From assembly GCF_000178955.2 (NCBI RefSeq), contig NC_016631.1:3782001-3846000 (forward strand): a stretch of DNA of 64,000 bases, written 5' to 3'. The notes under the pieces are model-generated. The model worked only from the letters and a program-made list of their open reading frames with translations. It was not told the DNA's origin and made no database searches. Of this stretch, positions 10,301-18,788 are shown in pieces. How positions within the stretch are numbered: position 1 is the first letter of the stretch; every line of letters starts with the position of its first letter. Both the position numbers and the translations under genes were made by a program. Origin of the DNA: Granulicella mallensis MP5ACTX8 (lineage in GTDB: Bacteria > Acidobacteriota > Terriglobia > Terriglobales > Acidobacteriaceae).

Positions 10301-10857
10301 CTGCGCATGCCGTTTACGTTGAAGCTGGCATCACGGCTGGAGTCGGTGCCGTTTTCGAGGAGGCTGCGGCGAACGCCGGGGACCAGGGCGGCAAGGTCGG
10401 CATACGCGCGGCCGTTGAGCGGGAGGTTCTGGACCTCGCGGGTGCCGATGACCTGTCCACGTTCGCTCGAGTCAGTCTCGAGCAGCACGGCAGCGGAATC
10501 GACGGTAACGGTCTCGCTGGTGGAGCCGATGGTAAGGGCCAGGTCAACGCGTTGGCGGGCGTTAACGGTAACGGTGAAGGGCTGTGTCGTGCTGACATCA
10601 AAACCATTCGCTTGCGCGGTGACCAGATATTGGCCGATCTTGACGTCGACAAATTCGTAAGAGCCCTGAGCGCTGGTCTGTGCCTTAACCACGGCCTTGG
10701 TCTCCTGATTGATAAGGGAGACGCTTGCACCGGGAACGACGGCACCCGAGCCGTCACGCACATATCCCAGAACCGAAGCAGTTTCAAACTGCGCAAACAT
10801 CGGTGCGGAGCTCAAGACAAGACAAGCCATTACTACTAATAAAAAAAGACGCTTCAC
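7315..10857 (-). CDS. Oar-like TonB-dependent receptor
   Basis: About 1,180 residues. A signal peptide (RLFLLVVMACLVLSSAPMFAQ) is followed by a carboxypeptidase-regulatory-like domain (GSGAVVPGASVSLINQETK), then a plug-like region (EVQNLPLNGRAYADLAALVPG; DAIDEFKVQTDNYSAEFGR), then a long beta-barrel ending in an aromatic residue (FAGKIIF). This is the OmpA-related/Oar-like receptor type abundant in Acidobacteriota; the ligand cannot be predicted. The GTG at 10857 is preferred over the TTG at 10869 because GGAGAG sits a few bases upstream of it. It is first gene of a cluster with metallophosphoesterase and phospholipase C, and is divergent from a membrane-anchored regulator at 11119. Confidence 0.85.
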   Translation of the reverse strand: MKRLFLLVVMACLVLSSAPMFAQFETASVLGYVRDGSGAVVPGASVSLINQETKAVVKAQTSAQGSYEFVDVKIGQYLVTAQANGFDVSTTQPFTVTVNARQRVDLALTIGSTSETVTVDSAAVLLETDSSERGQVIGTREVQNLPLNGRAYADLAALVPGVRRSLLENGTDSSRDASFNVNGMRSEQNNFLLDGLDNNSYGTSNQGFSNQALPPSPDAIDEFKVQTDNYSAEFGRAPGAVINVSIKSGTNHFHGAAYDYLRNTALNAIGPFSAPINPLTGKSQKPTLQRNQFGGTFGGPIFKDKLFFFGDYEGTRQVVHAINTATVPDADQNGTSAQAIANGGYTFLTTASSTLGIAANTPVQIKNPITGQVYTNGVVPFSDPTVSSFAKGVLAALPAPNLSGIVSNNYISLPADTLNDDKGDIRVDYTISPKTTMFARYSEHQGNIFSPPNIQGPAGGNSNGFVYIFNQQVAGGVTHAFTPNSILDARFAFTRTDGGKSPYGHSLASLESGIAGLPTSGPAVTSLNAQSVQNFSQFGSLSSNPQFQDPYTYNPKINYTWIKGRSTYKAGYEYVADFTTDSDFNPAYGEDTYNEYFSANGYISAAHPGVTTGTTSSPSGFDTGSKEGVALSDFLFGARDTYQLDNNTLAYINQRFHFFYFQDDIRFSSKLTINAGLRYELVTPQWESSNHLSNFDPGTVSMVNASNGSIYNRALVHMPKLDFAPRLGLAYQIDSKTVVRAGYGIGFLQFNRQGGENVLVYNAPFVVDTVLTQAPEFGNLATSGSSAPLAPCTTAQAALPYSSTNPTPCFRTSAQGYTTGMSSPANVTAASYKNTEVRYLPPNLPTGYVQSYHLTVQRELGPSTTFEVAYVGEHGVKIQTLADLNQANPATPSATCSTTITSGCGNLAARRPIQSFYTIEETIPAGFLTYNALQTKLEHRSGHGLYLLNSFTYSQAIDNSGGNLEANNGDSARINLANPRNDRGPSGYNQPLNDTLSIVYDLPYGKGRTFGGNAPAVVQQVLGGWQVTAINDMNSGQPFNISYSPTGVQSVSSILTQRPNQTGPAVLPKSKRVKTSTSYSLLNPASFSLPAFNQPYGNAGRNSARLDPFYQLDLGLHKQFDVFPRENIKFDFRTEAFNVLNKVNYEGPANETFGNSAFGLATSSTVFPARILQFAGKIIF

Positions 10858-11073
10858 CGTTCTCTCCAATAATTGCGTGTCTGTGTTTCAATTACGTGAA
10901 TAGGCTTCTGAAAGAGTCCCTGGAAACGGCCCACGCAGAAAATACAGATGGCCCGATCATGGCCCGCTCTACACAATTCCAAAAGGGTGTTTTACGTGGA
11001 AAACGGCTTATGCCCTGTGCACACACCCCGCTTCACCCCTCTGTGATTCAAGAAGAAAATGTACGCTGGATTT

Positions 11074-11108
11074 TAGCGCATTCACAAACATTTCATATTT
11101 GAGCGCTA
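11074..11108. promoter_or_regulatory. Possible operator in divergent promoter region
   Basis: Inverted arms TAGCGC (11074-11079) and GCGCTA (11103-11108) lie just before the start at 11119, in the region shared with the receptor gene. The arms are short and could arise by chance. The region 10858-11118 shows nothing else I can assign. Confidence 0.3.
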
Positions 11109-11118
11109 TGCTTCTTCT

Positions 11119-12552
11119 ATGCCCGATGATCGTGAATGGTCCTACGGAAAGAGGTCGGGTACCCCTCGTGTCATGGGGAAGGTAACTTCCGGTTCGTCCG
11201 GCGATACAGCAGTACTAGTTGAAGAGCCTCAACCTAACGATCCGAGAAATCTTTCGGAACGACCGGAGTGGAAGCTGGCCTGCAGGGTCGCGGCCAGTAA
11301 AGGATTATCGAAATCCGATCTGCTTCCGAAGTTTCTCCAATATGTCTGCGAACAACAGCTTCTGGGAAACGCTCATGAGATTACAGAGCAGCGGATCGGC
11401 ACGCAGATCTTCAATCGTGCCCCTGATTACAATCCCGGCGAAGACAATATCGTCCGCAGCTATGCACGGCTGTTGCGGAAACGGCTCGATGAATACTTCG
11501 AAGGCGAAGGCCGCGATGAACCCATTCGGATCGTCATTCCCCGCGGTGGCTATGTGCCGGTCTTTCAGCAAGAGCCCGCGATCGAGTCACAGGCACCCCC
11601 TTCTTCTCTCGGCGACTCTCTCGCACCGATACAGCTTTCCGCCAAGCTCCCAGACACAGCAGAGATCCCGAAGCCAGTCGCTGCGGCTCGCAGAGTGTCT
11701 ACAGGATTCGCGCTCGCTATCGGGTTGGTTGCCGGTGTTCTGCTGACCTGGACCGTACGGTTCGCCGTCCACAAGATGCAGGACACAAAGGTACTGGGAC
11801 CAGCGCATCCGATCTGGGCCCAACTCTTCCAACCGAATCGGAACATGCTCATCGTTCCTTCGGATAGTGGACTCGGAGTATTGCAGAACATCACGGGGCA
11901 TCTGGTCACCCTGGAAGAGTACGCGAGCGGGACCTATCTCACCGATACGAAGCCTGTGCCCATGCTTAGCGTCGGCAACATGAATGACCTGCGCCAGCAG
12001 CGCTATACCAGCGTAGTCTCTTTGAACATTACGAACACGCTGACGCAGCTCCCCGAATTTACGCCAAGCCGGACACAGATTCGTTATGCACGAAGCATTA
12101 CAGCGGAAGACCTGAAACGCTCCAATGTCATTTTGCTCGGATCGGTGCACACGAATCCCTGGGTCGCTCTCTTTGAGAAAAACCTTAACTTCAAATTCGA
12201 ATACACGTCCGAAGTCGACCAATCGTACGTGCTGAACGATCATCCGCTTGGCACTGAGCAGCAAAGGTACTCGAACGGCATAGGCGGAACCACCAACCGT
12301 ACCTATGGTGCCATCGACTATCTGCCCAGCCTCGATGGAAAGGGCCACGTGCTGATCATCCAGGGACTCAATATGGCCGCCACCCAGGCCGCTGCGGACA
12401 TCCTGTCCAACGCTGCGGAGATGAAGCCGGTTTTGAAACAGGCTCTTCTGCCGGATGGTTCACTGAAATCCTTCGAGTTCCTGGTCGAGACCAGCAGCAT
12501 CGGCGCGAACGATCCTGGCGGCCATATCATCGCGACTCGCTTCTATCAGTAG
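11119..12552 (+). CDS. Membrane-anchored regulator with acidobacterial N-terminal DNA-binding-like domain
   Basis: 477 residues. Residues about 50-150 (FLQYVCEQQLLGNAHEITEQ, then FNRAPDYNPGEDNIVRSYAR, then PRGGYVPVF) match a domain often found at the N-terminus of acidobacterial membrane regulators, regarded as winged-helix-like. One membrane segment spans residues 195-214 (GFALAIGLVAGVLLTWTV). The C-terminal 260 residues are probably periplasmic and of unknown fold. The start has no clear Shine-Dalgarno sequence; an ATG at 11173 is an alternative. It is divergent from the receptor-phosphoesterase-phospholipase cluster, whose expression it may control. The DNA-binding role is inferred from family architecture. 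Confidence 0.65.
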   Translation: MPDDREWSYGKRSGTPRVMGKVTSGSSGDTAVLVEEPQPNDPRNLSERPEWKLACRVAASKGLSKSDLLPKFLQYVCEQQLLGNAHEITEQRIGTQIFNRAPDYNPGEDNIVRSYARLLRKRLDEYFEGEGRDEPIRIVIPRGGYVPVFQQEPAIESQAPPSSLGDSLAPIQLSAKLPDTAEIPKPVAAARRVSTGFALAIGLVAGVLLTWTVRFAVHKMQDTKVLGPAHPIWAQLFQPNRNMLIVPSDSGLGVLQNITGHLVTLEEYASGTYLTDTKPVPMLSVGNMNDLRQQRYTSVVSLNITNTLTQLPEFTPSRTQIRYARSITAEDLKRSNVILLGSVHTNPWVALFEKNLNFKFEYTSEVDQSYVLNDHPLGTEQQRYSNGIGGTTNRTYGAIDYLPSLDGKGHVLIIQGLNMAATQAAADILSNAAEMKPVLKQALLPDGSLKSFEFLVETSSIGANDPGGHIIATRFYQ

Positions 12553-12660
12553 CCCCATCGAGCAGCACCTCACTCATCCTCTGAAATGTCGTATTAGGCC
12601 CATCGCCGGCATTCGGCGAGAATAGGGAGATGCGCAAAAACACAGAAGATGAGGAACTGA

Positions 12661-14136
12661 ATGCGGCCAGCTGAGATGAAGATGGAAGTCCTGGCCGGAT
12701 TGACCTCAGCCCTATCGTTAGTTCCGGAGGTCGTCGGCTTCGCGCTCGTGGCCCATGTAAACCCTCTCACGGGTCTCTATGCCGCCTTCATCCTCTGTCT
12801 TGTAGCCGCCATCTGGGGTGGACGCCCGGGCATGATCTCGGGCGCGGCTGGCTCGATGGCCGTCGTTTCGGCGGGGCTGGTCGTACAACATGGGGTGGAA
12901 TATTTGTTTGCCACCATCGTATTGACGGGCGTGCTGCAGATGCTCTTCGCCTGGTTCCGGCTGGGCAAACTCATCCGCATGGTGCCGCATCCGGTCATGC
13001 TGGGTTTCGTCAACGGACTCGCCATCATCATCGCCTCCGCGCAGCTACAGCACTTCCATGTGCGCGCTGCAAATGGCGCAATCACCTGGATGGCTCCTGC
13101 CATGCTCCTGACAATGCTGGCGCTGGTCGCCATCACAGCTGCGGTTACCGTACTGCTGCCGAAGCTGACCAAAGCGTTTCCGTCTGCGCTAGCGGGCATT
13201 CTCATAGCGACAGCTTGCGCGCTGGCCCTGGGAATCAAGACGCGGACCGTCGGAGACCTGGCATCGATCCGTGGCACGTTGCCATCTTTTCATCTACCGC
13301 AAGTGCCCTACACTCTCGCGACGCTACGGATCATCTTGCCCTATGCGCTGATCCTCGCGACCATCGGCCTGGTTGAAACGCTCCTGACATTAAACCTGAT
13401 CGACGAGATCACGGACACACCCGGACGTCCTAACCGCGAATCGATGGCGCAAGGTGCGGGCAACCTGATCGGCGCACTGTTCGGAGGCATGGGGGGTTGC
13501 GCCATGATCGGACAAAGCATGATCAACGTGAATGCTGGCGGCCGGCGGCGTCTCTCTGGTATCGCTGCAGGCGGATTTTTGCTGTCCTTTATTCTCATTG
13601 GTTCAAAGCTGATCGAGCGTATTCCTCTGGCAGCCCTGGTCGGAGTGATGTTCGTTGTCGCAGCGGAGACCTTCAACTGGAAGAGCCTCCGCAACCTGGC
13701 CAAGGTCCCGAAGCACGACACCCTGGTGATGATCGTCGTAACCGTTGTGACCGTCTTTACGAATCTCGCGGTCGCTGTTGTCACCGGCATCGTGATTGCC
13801 GCTCTGGTCTTCGCGTGGGACCATGCACAGCAACTGGACGTGGAGATCACGGAAGCGCCCGGCAGCAAAATCTATCGACTGCGCGGCAGTCTCTTCTTTG
13901 CCTCAGCCACGCAGTTCACGCGATTCTTCACACCGAAGGATGATCCCGCCGAAGTCTATCTCGAGTTCGATCACGCTCGCATCATGGACTCTTCCGCCCT
14001 GGAGGCAATTGAAGCCCTGGCCGGGCGTTACCGCACACAGGGGAAGGTGCTACATGTACGCGGGCTCAGCGAAAATTGTGACAGGCTTCTGCGTCGCAAA
14101 GATGGAAATGTGACGCTGCTTCCGCTGGAAGAGTAG
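12661..14136 (+). CDS. SulP-family anion transporter with STAS domain
   Basis: 491 residues. The membrane part has the SulP hallmarks: AGLTSALSLVPEVVGFALVA, PLTGLYAAFI and ISGAAGSMAVV, with about ten or more hydrophobic segments. The last 110 residues form a STAS domain (VYLEFDHARIMDSSALEAIE). Likely substrates are sulfate, bicarbonate or another small anion. GAGGA lies 5 nt before the ATG. It is monocistronic: the upstream gene ends 108 nt before it and a long hairpin follows. Confidence 0.85.
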   Translation: MRPAEMKMEVLAGLTSALSLVPEVVGFALVAHVNPLTGLYAAFILCLVAAIWGGRPGMISGAAGSMAVVSAGLVVQHGVEYLFATIVLTGVLQMLFAWFRLGKLIRMVPHPVMLGFVNGLAIIIASAQLQHFHVRAANGAITWMAPAMLLTMLALVAITAAVTVLLPKLTKAFPSALAGILIATACALALGIKTRTVGDLASIRGTLPSFHLPQVPYTLATLRIILPYALILATIGLVETLLTLNLIDEITDTPGRPNRESMAQGAGNLIGALFGGMGGCAMIGQSMINVNAGGRRRLSGIAAGGFLLSFILIGSKLIERIPLAALVGVMFVVAAETFNWKSLRNLAKVPKHDTLVMIVVTVVTVFTNLAVAVVTGIVIAALVFAWDHAQQLDVEITEAPGSKIYRLRGSLFFASATQFTRFFTPKDDPAEVYLEFDHARIMDSSALEAIEALAGRYRTQGKVLHVRGLSENCDRLLRRKDGNVTLLPLEE

Positions 14137-14151
14137 GAAACACGAGCGGGG

Positions 14152-14200
14152 CTTTAGCGTTAGGACTTTTGCCAATACAGGCAAATGTCCAACGCTAAAG
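14152..14200. terminator. Bidirectional terminator-like hairpin
   Basis: CTTTAGCGTT..GGAC (14152-14166) pairs with GTCCAACGCTAAAG (14187-14200), with an inner TTTGCC/GGCAAA stem. It lies between the convergent SulP and MscS genes. Confidence 0.7.
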
Positions 14201-14222
14201 TCCTCTCTTGATGCACGCTAAC

Positions 14223-16220
14223 TTACCCGCGAATCGACGCCTGAATCAAGGGCGTCGAAGCCACGGAACTCTTGATCTCAGGGTTTGTGGCGATGAGTTC
14301 GATCAACGCTCGCGTCAGCTTTTCGTCCGTCTCAGAGGCGTGCCGGATCAGTACCGGAAAGCGTGCCCAGAGCTGGAACGTGCCTCCATTGAACTGCAAC
14401 CGGGATTCGATCGCAGGAGAAGCAATCGATGTCTGCATCCAGTTCTCGACCACTTGGTGCTGCAGCTCAATGCTGGAACGGTAGCCGTCATAGACGGCAT
14501 GCAACTCTTTCATCATGGATTCGCAGACCAGCTTGTAATTGGCCGCGTCCGTGAACTTCACAATCAGTTCATGCCAGGCATACTCCGTGCCCGGTATCTG
14601 CTTATAAAGAGGCGTGCCTGCCTGAAAGAGAACCGCATTCGAAAAGACAGCGACACGTCCTGTCGGATTCAACTCCGTCCCGCTGCCGGCCAGTTCCATC
14701 ATGTAAAAGCGAACCAGCCCCACATCGATCACGTCTCCGGTCACCGACGAGATCGTAATGCGATCGCCGACCTTCACTCCATAGCGCCCAATGATGAAGA
14801 AGTAAGCGGCGACAGAGAGCAGGATCGTCTGAAGACCGACAGCAATACCGGCGGTGATGAAGCCCGCAAACGTTGCGAGTGAGTTGAACTGGGTCACAAA
14901 CCCAAACAAAATAACGATGACGGAAAGAAAGCCGACAACAACCCTGCGCACAATCAGAAATTGACGGCGACGGCGGATGTCCCGAATGTACTTATTAGTG
15001 GCCCGGCTCCAGATCTCTCCGCCCCCCAGAATGAGGCCCAGCGCGATAGCAATCACCAGGATTCGAAGAAGAAGGGTGTGCAGAATGCTGAAGTACTCTT
15101 CATCCACAGAGGAGCGCCAGGCGGAGAGGTTCGCACTGCTCTGCTCCAGGACGATAATCTCCTGGCTCAAAGGAACAGCGGCCGCCGCTAAGACCTTGAA
15201 CTGAGTGGTAATGGACGTGATATTAGGTTGGCCGGAGGCAGGTGGCGTGGCTGGCGGAGCTGGAGTCGAGGCAGAGGGATCGTCAGGGTCCTCCGCCTGT
15301 TGAGAGAACAGTTGTCCCTGCTTAATCAGAGTGCGAAGGATGTTCGAAACCGGCGTACGCAAGTCAAGAGCCTGCTTCTTCAAATTCGCATTCTCTTGGA
15401 CCAGGTTATCGAGGGCACGCCGCGTCTCAAACAGCTCGAACAGGACGGCTCCCTGGCTGGTAACGCCCGAAGACTTGGCTGCATCGAGCGTAGTGATCTG
15501 GGGCGCAGCCGTCTTATTCTTGCTCTGCAGTTCTGGAACTGAACTCTGCAGCCGATCGATATCAGCCGCCATCCCCGAACTATTTTGAGTATCCGTGATG
15601 CCAACAATCTTCTGCAGCGCATCTTTCATGGCGGTAGCCAGATCGAGAGCGCCCTGGGCCTGCTTCCGCTGAGCCTGCAATCCTGGCAGGGTCTTCGCAT
15701 TGGCAGAGTCGATCTGCTTGTCCAAAGCGGCTTCGCGGGCCTGCAGATCGCTTATCTGCTTTTCGACATTGGCCTCGGTCGCCTGCATCCGCTGTTGCTC
15801 AGTCCCCGCATCGCTGGGCGCGGCACCAGGCGCAGTTCCCTGATGGGCCTGATACCCGGCCATCAACGTGGCTTCCGCCTTCGCCGATTGGAAGGCATAC
15901 CCAGCTACCTGTGACGAAAGCGCGACAGCCTGGTCGCGATAGACGATATCGTTGGGTTCGCCAGCCTTTTGGATAGGCTGCATAGAAGCCCGGTAAAACT
16001 GGATGACCGTGTTCAGATGGGCCAGGATATCGCGGCTTCTGGCAGCCGGATCGAAGCTGGCACTCGCAACCTGTTGACCATGAGCGACATACAGCGTAGC
16101 AGCCGAACCTGCCAGCAGGGTGGCAGCAAAAACACTTAGCAGAACAACTTTTCTGGATGGCCGGGCACTTCGCTTTTGCATTCGTGTGGCGCGCTTCCTC
16201 TTCGAATTAACCTGAAACAT
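14223..16220 (-). CDS. MscS-family mechanosensitive channel with long coiled-coil N-terminus
   Basis: 665 residues. A basic N-terminus and hydrophobic helix (residues 24-45) act as signal or anchor. Residues about 60-340 are Ala/Gln/Glu/Lys-rich and predicted coiled coil, outside the membrane. Three helices follow (ILVIAIALGLILGG; VVVGFLSVIVILFG; FAGFITAGIAVGLQTILLS), the last resembling the MscS pore helix, then the soluble MscS domain (GVKVGDRITISSVTGDVIDV). It resembles the large MscK/YbdG-like members more than short MscS. Expected role: osmotic-shock ion efflux. The start is supported by GAGGTG just upstream. It is monocistronic. Confidence 0.8.
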   Translation of the reverse strand: MFQVNSKRKRATRMQKRSARPSRKVVLLSVFAATLLAGSAATLYVAHGQQVASASFDPAARSRDILAHLNTVIQFYRASMQPIQKAGEPNDIVYRDQAVALSSQVAGYAFQSAKAEATLMAGYQAHQGTAPGAAPSDAGTEQQRMQATEANVEKQISDLQAREAALDKQIDSANAKTLPGLQAQRKQAQGALDLATAMKDALQKIVGITDTQNSSGMAADIDRLQSSVPELQSKNKTAAPQITTLDAAKSSGVTSQGAVLFELFETRRALDNLVQENANLKKQALDLRTPVSNILRTLIKQGQLFSQQAEDPDDPSASTPAPPATPPASGQPNITSITTQFKVLAAAAVPLSQEIIVLEQSSANLSAWRSSVDEEYFSILHTLLLRILVIAIALGLILGGGEIWSRATNKYIRDIRRRRQFLIVRRVVVGFLSVIVILFGFVTQFNSLATFAGFITAGIAVGLQTILLSVAAYFFIIGRYGVKVGDRITISSVTGDVIDVGLVRFYMMELAGSGTELNPTGRVAVFSNAVLFQAGTPLYKQIPGTEYAWHELIVKFTDAANYKLVCESMMKELHAVYDGYRSSIELQHQVVENWMQTSIASPAIESRLQFNGGTFQLWARFPVLIRHASETDEKLTRALIELIATNPEIKSSVASTPLIQASIRG

Positions 16221-16375
16221 GTCACCTCATGTCGCCTCTTTGACGACATATGTGAGATGCGAAAATCACAGCCCTAATTGTGTCATTCGCTTCAGCGTTC
16301 CACAGAGTTTTCTCATTTTTAACAACCCAAAAGCTGTTCGGCCAAAGCGAGGCTCATTTCTCCAAGCGAAATACA

Positions 16376-16397
16376 TCATAATGTTATAATGACGTCA
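16376..16397 (+). promoter_or_regulatory. -10 box and palindromes at a probably leaderless GntR start
   Basis: TATAAT lies at 16385-16390, about 7 nt before the ATG at 16397, so the transcript may begin at the start codon. An imperfect palindrome TCATAATGTTATAATGA (16376-16392) covers the -10 box. A perfect TGACGTCA (16390-16397) reaches the start codon. Both could be autoregulatory operators. No convincing -35 box is seen. The rest of 16221-16375 shows nothing I can assign. Confidence 0.5.
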
Positions 16398-17140
16398 TGA
16401 TTGATTCGATAGCAGACGCACATCACCCTCTTTATGCGCGCATCGAATCGGTTCTTGCGTCGGATATAGCCGCAGGGGCGCTGCTACCGGGCAGCCAGCT
16501 TCCTACCGAAGATAGCCTGATCGCACGATTCGAAGTAAGCCGCATTACCGTGCGCAAGGCGATTCAGAATCTGGTGAGCCGAGGCCTTGTCGAGATTCGT
16601 CGCGGAAAAGGAACCTTCGTCGTTCAACCCAAGATCACGCAGGAGTTGACCGAACTAAGCGGCTTCGTCGAAGACATGCAGGCAGCAGGACGAAACCCTA
16701 CCGCTCGCGTGGTCGATCAACAGACTGTTGCTGCCACCGAGGCTGTTGCCAGGCATCTCGCTCTGACCACAGGCATGCTGGTTGTTAGAATTCAGCGCGT
16801 GCGCCTGGCCGATGGAGTAGCCATGTCGTTTGACGAAACCTACCTGCCGCTCGAAATAGGCAAGAAGATCATCACCAACGATCTGGAACTCGAACCGATC
16901 TTCTCGCTGCTTGAGGCGAAGTACAATATTCCTCTCATAGAGGCGGAGTATAAGCTCGAAGCCATTGCGGCCGAACCCCACGTAGCCCAGGCCCTACAGG
17001 TAGCTGGCGGCAGCCCGATCTTTATGATCGAGCGCACCTCCTACACCAGGGGAGGGCAGCCCATCGACTACGAGAGACTGCACTACCGAGGCGACCTGAT
17101 CCGGTTTGTCACTCGGCTGGCCCGTAATCCATCCAAATGA
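16397..17140 (+). CDS. GntR/HutC-family transcriptional regulator (UTRA domain)
   Basis: 247 residues. Residues 10-78 form a GntR winged helix (LPTEDSLIARFEVSRITVRK; RRGKGTFVVQP). Residues about 95-240 form a UTRA effector-binding domain (VRIQRVRLADGVAMSFDETY; PIFMIERTSY). Proteins of this type are usually repressors released by a small metabolite. Its stop overlaps the start of the CHR transporter by 4 nt, so the two share one mRNA. A palindrome covers its own -10 region, consistent with autorepression. Confidence 0.85.
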   Translation: MIDSIADAHHPLYARIESVLASDIAAGALLPGSQLPTEDSLIARFEVSRITVRKAIQNLVSRGLVEIRRGKGTFVVQPKITQELTELSGFVEDMQAAGRNPTARVVDQQTVAATEAVARHLALTTGMLVVRIQRVRLADGVAMSFDETYLPLEIGKKIITNDLELEPIFSLLEAKYNIPLIEAEYKLEAIAAEPHVAQALQVAGGSPIFMIERTSYTRGGQPIDYERLHYRGDLIRFVTRLARNPSK

Positions 17141-18471
17141 ACTCTTCTGCTACCCCGCAAAGACCCTCGTTCAGAGAGGCACTCGGCTTCTGGTCCAGGC
17201 TGGGGTGGATCAGCTTTGGCGGCACCGCCGCGCATATCGCCATCATGCATGGCTACCTCGTAGAGAAGAAGAAGTGGATCAGCAACGGAAGATTTCTGCA
17301 TGCCCTGAGCCATTGCATGATCCTGCCCGGACCTGAAGCGCAGCAACTGGCAATCTATATCGGCTGGAAGCTCCATGGGAAGAAGGGCGGTCTGGCGGCA
17401 GGCACTCTCTTTGTCCTGCCCTCCATGTTCGTGCTGCTCGCACTGAGCCTGATCTATGTTCTATTCGGCAATCTTCCGTGGATTGCCGCCATGTTCAACG
17501 GACTAAAACCAGCCGTCATCGCGCTGGTCCTTCTTGCACTGCTCAAAATAGCAGGCAGGGCTTTGCGAGGACCCGTGCATTACGTTGTAGCAGCCGCTGC
17601 CTTTATCGGCATGTTCTTCTTCAACGTGTCGCTGCCGCTGATCATGCTGGGAGCTGTCGTTCTGGGCGTCCTGCTCGGCCACCTGCGCCCTTCCCTCTTT
17701 CACCATCAGAACTCGCTGGAGACGGACGAAGACGAACACGAGTATTTCATCAATAAATATTCGAAGAGCAGCGAAACAGATTTCAGCAGCAAGTCTCTCG
17801 TCAAACTAGTCGCAACCGCCTTGCTCCTATGGCTGGTTCCCTTCGTGTTGTTCTATTTCTTTGTCGACGACTTTCACTTCTGGAGAGGGCTGGCCTTCTT
17901 TTTCACGAAGACGGCCTTCGTGACGATTGGCGGCTCTTACACTGTCATTCCCTACGTGGCACAGATCAGCGTGGTGAAGCTGCACTGGCTGAGCAAACTC
18001 CAGATGATGGATGGCTTTGCCCTGGCTGAGACGACTCCAGGCCCCTTGATTATCGTGGTGGCTTTCGTCGGCTTTATGGCTGGCTACAATCACTTCCACG
18101 GCTCTCTCTGGATGGGAATCCTAGGACTGTTAGCTACCACGTTCTACACCTTTCTTCCCTGCTTCCTCTTTGTCTTCGCAGGCGCGCCGATCGTAGAACG
18201 CACACAAGGCAAGCCCGCGGTGGAGGGCGTTCTAAGCCTCATCACCGCTGTTGTAGTGGGCGCCATTCTCGACCTGACACTGTTTCTCGGGAAGGGTGTT
18301 GTCTTTCCCTCGGGCACGATGGCGCTACGAAGCATCGACATCGTCTCGGTAGCCTGGATCATTACATCTCTGCTGTTATTGAAGAAGTTCAGGCTGAACG
18401 TGGTCTACCTGATTCTCTTGAGCGTTGCCTTCGGAGCGGGACGGTATCTGATCATGCTGCACATGCGATGA
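17137..18471 (+). CDS. chrA: CHR-family chromate-type transporter, two-domain
   Basis: 444 residues with two homologous CHR halves. The first carries FWSRLGWISFGGTAAHIAIM and HCMILPGPEAQQLAIYIGW; the second carries FFTKTAFVTIGGSYTVIPYV and FALAETTPGPLIIVVAFVGF. This is the bidomain ChrA organisation. Members export chromate by proton antiport, but many homologues have unknown substrates. It overlaps the GntR/UTRA gene by ATGA. No ChrB-type regulator is present, so chromate as the true substrate is uncertain. Confidence 0.8.
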   Translation: MNSSATPQRPSFREALGFWSRLGWISFGGTAAHIAIMHGYLVEKKKWISNGRFLHALSHCMILPGPEAQQLAIYIGWKLHGKKGGLAAGTLFVLPSMFVLLALSLIYVLFGNLPWIAAMFNGLKPAVIALVLLALLKIAGRALRGPVHYVVAAAAFIGMFFFNVSLPLIMLGAVVLGVLLGHLRPSLFHHQNSLETDEDEHEYFINKYSKSSETDFSSKSLVKLVATALLLWLVPFVLFYFFVDDFHFWRGLAFFFTKTAFVTIGGSYTVIPYVAQISVVKLHWLSKLQMMDGFALAETTPGPLIIVVAFVGFMAGYNHFHGSLWMGILGLLATTFYTFLPCFLFVFAGAPIVERTQGKPAVEGVLSLITAVVVGAILDLTLFLGKGVVFPSGTMALRSIDIVSVAWIITSLLLLKKFRLNVVYLILLSVAFGAGRYLIMLHMR

Positions 18472-18550
18472 ACGAGCGACTTCAAAATGAACATCTTTGA
18501 TAGAGGCTATTCAGGTACGGAAGTAGATTAAAGCCGCGTCCAAAGTCCTG

Positions 18551-18748
18551 TCTTTGCCTTTCTTTTTGTCATTCCGAGCGTAGCGAGCGAATCTGCTTCC
18601 TCCCGTTCTTCGTTCGTATCACCGCGAAACGCGTGAGTTGAAACTGGGATCTGCTTGAACGCATAACGTTTGTGGCAATGCTAGCGAAAAACGGGAGACA
18701 GCAGATTCGCTCGCTACGCTCGGAATGACAACAAGAAAGGCAAAGGCA
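18551..18748. repeat. Intergenic palindromic repeat, family A
   Basis: Long inverted arms: 'gtcattccgagcg' with the following AGCGAGCGAATCTGCT block (18568-18597) against its reverse complement ending at about 18730, and outer TTTGCCTTTCTT / AAGAAAGGCAAA arms. It is a full copy of the element also seen at 4929-5086 and 51579-51869. It fills most of the 317-nt gap between the convergent chrA-like and receptor genes. Confidence 0.8.
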
Positions 18749-18788
18749 ACTGCACCGACGATCCATTGGCAAATCGGGCTTTCCCACC

